Part shown: one piece after another, positions 60,340 to 64,000 of the stretch
Layout: the number at the start of each line of letters is the position of its first letter
Position numbering within the stretch: position 1 is the first letter of the stretch
Origin: Microbacterium sp. C5A9
Lineage (GTDB): Bacteria > Actinomycetota > Actinomycetes > Actinomycetales > Microbacteriaceae
Direction of reading: 5' to 3'
NCBI RefSeq assembly: GCF_022627955.1
Contig: NZ_JABXGD010000006.1
Coordinates: 1 to 64,000 of the forward strand
Length of the DNA: 64,000 bases
Translations under genes and position numbers: made by a program
The notes under the pieces: generated by a model
What the model was told of the DNA's origin: nothing
What the model saw: the letters and a program-made list of their open reading frames with translations, nothing else
The model's database searches: none

Positions 60340-61398
60340 ATGTCGCATGACTACGACGTCGCGGTCACCTTCGCTGGGGAGGACCGAGCCTTTGTAGAGG
60401 CCGTGGTCGCAGAGGTGAAGGCTGCCGGATTCACGGTGTTCTATGACGAGGACGCGAAGTCGGAGATGTGGGGCGTTGACCTGCCCGAGTTCTTCGCGGA
60501 CATCTACGAGCGCCGCGCTCGATACGCGATGATGTTCGTCTCGGTGCACTATGCGGCGAAGCCGTGGACCCGCCTCGAACGCCGAAGCGTGCTGGCGCGA
60601 GCGATGCAGGCATCCTCGCCTTATCTCCTCCCCGTTCGCCTGGACTCCACGGAGCTGCCCGGAGTGCGATCCACCATCGGCTACCTAGACGGGCTCAGGG
60701 AAACGCCCACGGGCGTGGCGAACGCGCTCAAAGCCAAGCTGGGGGTTCCCGCGACCTCCGGCGAGCGGAAGTTCAACGGTCGAGTTCCGCGCACGGATAC
60801 AGAGTTCGCGACGATGTTGGGCGAGCGGCCCCCGGCGTGGGAGTACATCGCTCTTGCCTACTGGCTACGTGAAGGAGTCGATGCGCGCCAAGACGAATTC
60901 AACGACCATCGCCTCCGGTTTGCTCTGCCCACAGACACCATCGCTGAGGAGTCTCTCATCACCTTTGCCCAGTCGCAGCAAGCTCAACTGCTCGCCTTGA
61001 CGCAAAGCTTCGAGGACCTCCTCCTCGGTCCAGCCCAAATAACAGCCTTTGGCGAACCAGGCGTGCAGGGCGACCCCGTTCTCATCAAGCACTTGGCGTC
61101 ACGGATGATTGCTGTATATCAGGCGTTCCTTGACTGGTCTCATCGAATTCGGAGCACGGCGGCTCGAACCGAGGCGGGTCGGGAACTGCTCTATGCGCTA
61201 GCCGAGTATGCGGCACAACCCATCGAAGCCATCCACGCTTTCGTTGCCGAGTACAACCAGAACATGGATGAAATCTCGGCTCGGCTGTTGGCCGGAGAGA
61301 ACATTAACCTGACGATGCCGATCAAGTTCGACATCTCCAAAGCGGTGAGCAAGCGGTACCACGCTGCTCTAAAGGCCCACGCCCGACGAAACCGCTGA
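60340..61398 (+). CDS. TIR-domain protein, candidate defence NADase
   Basis: 352 residues. TIR domain at 1-135: DYDVAVTFAGEDRAFVEAV, VFYDEDAK, LPEFFADIY, then SVHYAAKPWTRLERR, where Glu80 fits the catalytic Glu of NAD-cleaving TIRs (W-x-x-x-E). The remaining ~215 residues are largely helical and show no known motif; they may sense a trigger or oligomerise. AAGGGGG precedes ATG at 60340. Thirteen bases separate its stop from the HEPN gene, so the two form an operon. Defence role is inferred from domains and location in a mobile element. Confidence 0.85.
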   Translation: MSHDYDVAVTFAGEDRAFVEAVVAEVKAAGFTVFYDEDAKSEMWGVDLPEFFADIYERRARYAMMFVSVHYAAKPWTRLERRSVLARAMQASSPYLLPVRLDSTELPGVRSTIGYLDGLRETPTGVANALKAKLGVPATSGERKFNGRVPRTDTEFATMLGERPPAWEYIALAYWLREGVDARQDEFNDHRLRFALPTDTIAEESLITFAQSQQAQLLALTQSFEDLLLGPAQITAFGEPGVQGDPVLIKHLASRMIAVYQAFLDWSHRIRSTAARTEAGRELLYALAEYAAQPIEAIHAFVAEYNQNMDEISARLLAGENINLTMPIKFDISKAVSKRYHAALKAHARRNR

Positions 61399-61411
61399 GG
61401 AGGGAACAGAC

Positions 61412-62149
61412 ATGGATGAGCAGTGGGTGAAAGAGCGGCTGGAGTGGTGGATCGAGACCGCTCGCGCGGCAAGAGTCTCCGGGTATTACAACGGGAAGAA
61501 CACGACTTACGGATTCACCCGCGCGGACAACAGACACTATGGCGAGCTGAGAGACGCGTCGGCGCAGGTGCACGCGATTATCAAACGTGTCTTGGGTCGC
61601 ACTGACGTCCCGAGCATGATGAATCGGTCGGATAAGTCCTACTTCCTCGAAGAGGGCATCGAGTTTGCAGAGCATGCTCTCGCGGTAGTGAAGACGCGAG
61701 CAGAGACTCGGGCGAAGCTCGGCACTAACGCACCCACGATGAAAGCGGACGCGCTACATCCGACCATATGGAAAGCAGCGTCAGGGCGCTGGGAGTCAGG
61801 GCACTACTCAGATGCCGTGCAGCGAGCCGCTACAGCTCTCAGCGGCCACGTGAAGGACCTCACGGGGCGCTACGAGCTGGGAGACGGGGACCTTGTCTCA
61901 CAGGCGTTTTCGCCCTCTCCTGCCCAGGAGGGAAAGCCGCGCCTCCGGTGGCCAGGGAACGATGACGACCTGACCGTGAAGTCGATGCGCGTCGGAATCC
62001 TCAACATGGCTCAGGGGGTCTTCTCCGCGATCCGGAACGTCACCACTCATACGACGGATGACCTCCCCAAGCAAGAGGCTCTGGAGCAACTCGCGACGCT
62101 GAGCATCCTCGCGCGCTGGATCGACAAGTGCGAGCTGGTCACGAGCTAG
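61412..62149 (+). CDS. HEPN-clan Ymh/TIGR02391 family protein
   Basis: 245 residues. The N-terminal ~105 residues are helical and unassigned. The C-terminal Ymh-type domain has LHPTIWKAASGRWESGHYSDAV, LTGRYELGDGDLVSQAFSP, and SAIRNVTTHTTDDLPKQEALEQLA. Arg208, Asn209 and His213 form an intact RNxxxH motif, the hallmark of HEPN ribonucleases. GAGGAGGGAACAGAC leads to ATG. It is the second gene of the TIR operon. RNase action, perhaps on host RNA in infection, is inferred. Confidence 0.82.
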   Translation: MDEQWVKERLEWWIETARAARVSGYYNGKNTTYGFTRADNRHYGELRDASAQVHAIIKRVLGRTDVPSMMNRSDKSYFLEEGIEFAEHALAVVKTRAETRAKLGTNAPTMKADALHPTIWKAASGRWESGHYSDAVQRAATALSGHVKDLTGRYELGDGDLVSQAFSPSPAQEGKPRLRWPGNDDDLTVKSMRVGILNMAQGVFSAIRNVTTHTTDDLPKQEALEQLATLSILARWIDKCELVTS

Positions 62150-62165
62150 AGGCTGAACCGCGATT

Positions 62166-62414
62166 TCAGGACGCGGTAGTCCACCGCTGACGCTGCGGAT
62201 GCCAATCCAACGCTTGCCAGCCCGGCAGTTTTCGGAACTCGGCTTGCACGGCGGGAGAGATATTTCGACGACCGACCTTCTGGATCAGCGCAAGGTCATC
62301 CCCTACTTCGTGGGCGAGGCGATCACGGATCATGCGATAGCGCGCATACCCCGCTTGATTGATCTCGTCTTGAATCAGTCGCAACAGTACTTCCGCGGCT
62401 CCGTGTGCATCCAT
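62166..62414 (-). CDS. Small hypothetical protein
   Basis: 82 residues; not recognised. Helical N-terminal half (AAEVLLRLIQDEINQAGYARYRMIRDRLAHEV) and a basic, Trp-containing C-terminus (GWQALDWHPQRQRW). It converges on the HEPN gene with 16 bases between stops, and follows the serine recombinase gene by 42 bases on the same strand. No signal peptide or membrane helix. Confidence 0.5.
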   Translation of the reverse strand: MDAHGAAEVLLRLIQDEINQAGYARYRMIRDRLAHEVGDDLALIQKVGRRNISPAVQAEFRKLPGWQALDWHPQRQRWTTAS

Positions 62415-62456
62415 GGTTCGACTGTATCGGCGCAGGACGGGCCTAATTCTGGTGGT

Positions 62457-63041
62457 CTATGTGTTGAGCGCCCGATACACGCTGGCGCGGCTGATCTCTT
62501 CCTTGTTCACGATGCGGTCAATCGTCCAGCCCTGAGCGCGGAGCGCCCGCACCGCCTCTACCTTCTCGGGACGCAGGGCCGTCTTGGGGCGCGGCTTGCG
62601 CTCCCCCTTCGCCGCGAGCGCTGCGCGACCCTCTGCGGCGCGTTCCTTGATGTTCTCGCGCTCCCACTCCGCGATGCTGAGCATGATGTTGCGGAGGAGC
62701 TTGCCAGTGATGCCATCGAACTGCTCTCCCGCCTTCAGGCTGCGGACGTGGATGCCCGCTTCCTCCAGCTCTTCGAAGGTCTGGAGGGTGCCCAGCACGG
62801 TACGGCCCAGGCGGTCGAGCGAGGACACGACGACCGTGTCGCCGGGACGGGCCACGCTCAGCAGAGCTTTCAGTCCAGGGCGGTCCATCGTCTTGCCGCT
62901 CAGCTTGTCCTCGTAGATGCGATCCTCGGGGATGCCCTCATCGTGCAGCGCCTTCGTCTGGCGCTCGTAGGACTGCTGGACTGACGACACGCGGCGGTAG
63001 CCCCACAGGTATCCGGTCGCTGCGCTCTCGCTATTACTCAT
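62457..63041 (-). CDS. Serine recombinase of the resolvase/invertase family
   Basis: 194 residues. Catalytic domain 12-145 with GYRRVSSVQQS (nucleophile Ser19 by alignment with gamma-delta resolvase), VSSLDRLGRT, and SIAEWERENIKERAAEGRAAL. The C-terminal helix-turn-helix is TIDRIVNKEEISRASVYRAL. Small enough to be a resolvase or invertase rather than a large integrase. A 14-base palindrome lies 41 bases upstream of its start. Confidence 0.9.
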   Translation of the reverse strand: MSNSESAATGYLWGYRRVSSVQQSYERQTKALHDEGIPEDRIYEDKLSGKTMDRPGLKALLSVARPGDTVVVSSLDRLGRTVLGTLQTFEELEEAGIHVRSLKAGEQFDGITGKLLRNIMLSIAEWERENIKERAAEGRAALAAKGERKPRPKTALRPEKVEAVRALRAQGWTIDRIVNKEEISRASVYRALNT

Positions 63042-63081
63042 GTGACGAGTGTATCAAGCGCTGTGATTGTGACGCAATAGA

Positions 63082-63095
63082 TGAGATGTATCTCA
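63082..63095. promoter_or_regulatory. Palindrome upstream of the serine recombinase gene
   Basis: TGAGAT-GT-ATCTCA, a perfect 6+2+6 inverted repeat between the recombinase start and the next gene. Could be an operator or part of a recombination site for the recombinase; nothing further distinguishes these. Confidence 0.35.
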
Positions 63096-63176
63096 GGTGC
63101 CGGGTTTGCACGCGCCGCTGAGATGGTTTCGAGGCGTCTCGCCGTGGTCTCAGCTAATAAGCCCAATGAGACACAA

Positions 63177-63641
63177 CTACGAGGTGTGGCCCGATGGCGT
63201 GGTTACGAACTCGACGGGCGCATACGTTCTGCCAAACCTGCATCGGAATGATGCGAGTACGTCGAGCTGGGCAACGTCGGCCACCCACAGGCGCGGCTCG
63301 TCGTGGCGTCCGCTGCCCTCGCGCCAGGCGTCGAGCTTCGAGCCCGACCACCATGGACCGGCTGAGGAGTCGGCGTAGCGGTACAACTGCGGCGGCACAG
63401 TCTCCAAGGGCTCATAGTCCTCCACTGCAAAGTCGAGCACGGGATGACCACCTACCCACTCTCGACCGACGACGACGAGATCGACGGCAACGGGGCCGAC
63501 CGCGCGCAGGGCATTGAGGAGATCCGGCGTCGGCGTCTCTCGCGAGTGCTTCACGGCGAGCACGGCATCGACCACGTCGTCGCGGCCCAGAGGTCGTGCG
63601 TCCGTGGAGACTAGCTGCATGGTGAACGGAATCAGCGTCAC
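63177..63641 (-). CDS. Hypothetical protein coupled to the HTH gene
   Basis: 154 residues; not recognised. Mixed alpha/beta composition, many Trp and Pro in the second half (GPWWSGSKLDAWREG, PRLWVADVAQLDVLAS). No membrane helix. GTG at 63641, preceded by GGAGGAG, overlaps the HTH gene stop (GTGA), so expression is coupled. The longer frame extending to 63719 is rejected on that basis. Confidence 0.6.
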   Translation of the reverse strand: MTLIPFTMQLVSTDARPLGRDDVVDAVLAVKHSRETPTPDLLNALRAVGPVAVDLVVVGREWVGGHPVLDFAVEDYEPLETVPPQLYRYADSSAGPWWSGSKLDAWREGSGRHDEPRLWVADVAQLDVLASFRCRFGRTYAPVEFVTTPSGHTS

Positions 63642-63946
63642 GTCTCCTCCGTCCGGATGATCTGGGCGACCCTGTGGCGCGAGATCTCGAAACGCGCGCC
63701 AATAGACGTCAGTGTCCATCCCTCTGCGCGCAAGGTGCGCATCTCGTCATGGTCTCTGAGCGAGAGCTTTCGGCGAGGGGCTGCAAGGCCATCGCGTTCG
63801 AGAATCCGGCCAAGGGTGCGGGGGGACACGTTAAAGACCTCCGCGATGGGGCGGAGGGGAAAGCCTGCGCGGCGCAATGCAGCCGCCATCGCCTCGCGCT
63901 CGGCAGAGAGTGCCCGCGGCTTGCCAGGACCGCGACCGGCCCTCAC
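63638..63946 (-). CDS. Small protein with two resolvase-type helix-turn-helix motifs
   Basis: 102 residues. Two helix-turn-helix units: FPLRPIAEVFNVSPRTLGRIL (about 30-50) and WTLTSIGARFEISRHRVAQII (about 77-97). Both resemble the DNA-binding ends of serine recombinases, but there is no catalytic domain. A regulator or accessory protein of the element is likely. GTG start overlaps the stop of a further upstream frame. Confidence 0.65.
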   Translation of the reverse strand: MRAGRGPGKPRALSAEREAMAAALRRAGFPLRPIAEVFNVSPRTLGRILERDGLAAPRRKLSLRDHDEMRTLRAEGWTLTSIGARFEISRHRVAQIIRTEET

Positions 63947-64000
63947 GTCTCGACTCCGAACAGTGAACGCGCATGGTTGGTCTCGGCGTTGTTCATCGGG
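63943..64000 (-). CDS. 3' end of a possible gene cut by the window edge
   Basis: The frame reads MNNAETNHARSLFGVET then TGA (stop 63945-63943), which overlaps the HTH gene start as GTGA, the same coupling as in the next pair. An ATG lies at 63996, but the frame stays open to the edge, so the true start is unknown. Too short to identify. Confidence 0.35.
   Translation of the reverse strand, partial: PMNNAETNHARSLFGVET

Larger units (their letters stand above)
58199..64000. mobile_element. Left part of an integrative element (incomplete)
   Basis: The block begins with a complete tyrosine integrase reading inward. It holds non-conserved small genes, a TIR-HEPN pair, a serine recombinase and a helix-turn-helix gene, and parts of it (about 60.9-61.8 kb) are visibly richer in A and T than the flanking core genes. 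No structural phage or conjugation genes are seen before the window ends. The left boundary lies between 58199 and 58388; the right boundary lies outside. No tRNA adjoins the left side. Confidence 0.65.

Noticed and set aside
60340..62149. Thoeris system (ThsB TIR plus ThsA)
   Set aside because: The partner shows a Ymh/HEPN pattern with RNxxxH, not a SIR2-SLOG or other ThsA-like effector, and no such gene lies nearby.

Overview
The window is high-GC actinobacterial chromosome. Gene content and order point to Microbacteriaceae, most likely Microbacterium or a close relative. Evidence includes the infC-rpmI-rplT-trmH and prfB-ftsE-ftsX-smpB blocks, a lexA/LysM divergent pair, a short actinobacterial-type Tad pilus locus, a Ku/LigD pair, and an rRNA promoter and leader of the type seen in this family. 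This is inference from sequence alone; no database was searched.

Layout. Positions 1-100 hold a promoter and leader-type motif for an rRNA operon running leftwards out of the window. Then follow a CaiB-like CoA-transferase, a DUF4184 membrane protein, tyrS, a satD/membrane-protein pair and a DUF1349 protein. Positions 6160-12847 are an arginine operon, argC-J-B-D-F-H, with start/stop overlaps between genes; argG and argR are absent here. Positions 13092-16170 are a TPP-riboswitch-controlled thiamine salvage operon: thiM followed by a ThiE-ThiD-TenA triple fusion. Next come pheS-pheT, a glutamate-type ABC transporter (gluA-B-C-D order), and a three-gene unit of response regulator, histidine kinase and TAXI-type binding lipoprotein. 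Positions 28571-31439 carry the trmH/rplT/rpmI/infC block, in which infC appears to start with ATC, and a divergent DUF1844 gene. Positions 31490-37140 are sseB-hisA and hisC-hisB-hisH, split by an opposite-strand gene for a proline-rich ParA/EspI-like ATPase. Then lexA with its divergent LysM gene, an S9 peptidase, smpB, and ftsX/ftsE, separated from prfB by two opposite-strand DUF2510 genes. Positions 46925-53305 hold an MFS transporter, a NUDIX hydrolase and the Tad locus. A tRNA-Leu, a DedA protein, Ku, LigD and a zinc-type CDF exporter complete the core part.

From about 58.2 kb to the right edge the sequence looks like an integrative element. It opens with a complete tyrosine integrase and carries a lipoprotein, small unknown proteins, a serine recombinase and a helix-turn-helix protein. 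Its cargo includes a two-gene unit encoding a TIR-domain protein and a HEPN (Ymh/TIGR02391-type) protein with an intact RNxxxH motif. This TIR-HEPN pair is the best candidate in the window for an undescribed system, probably an abortive-infection type phage defence. The element's right end is not in the window.

Most genes lie on the minus strand. Many adjacent pairs overlap by ATGA, GTGA or TGATG, which indicates tight translational coupling. Hairpins mark most operon ends.
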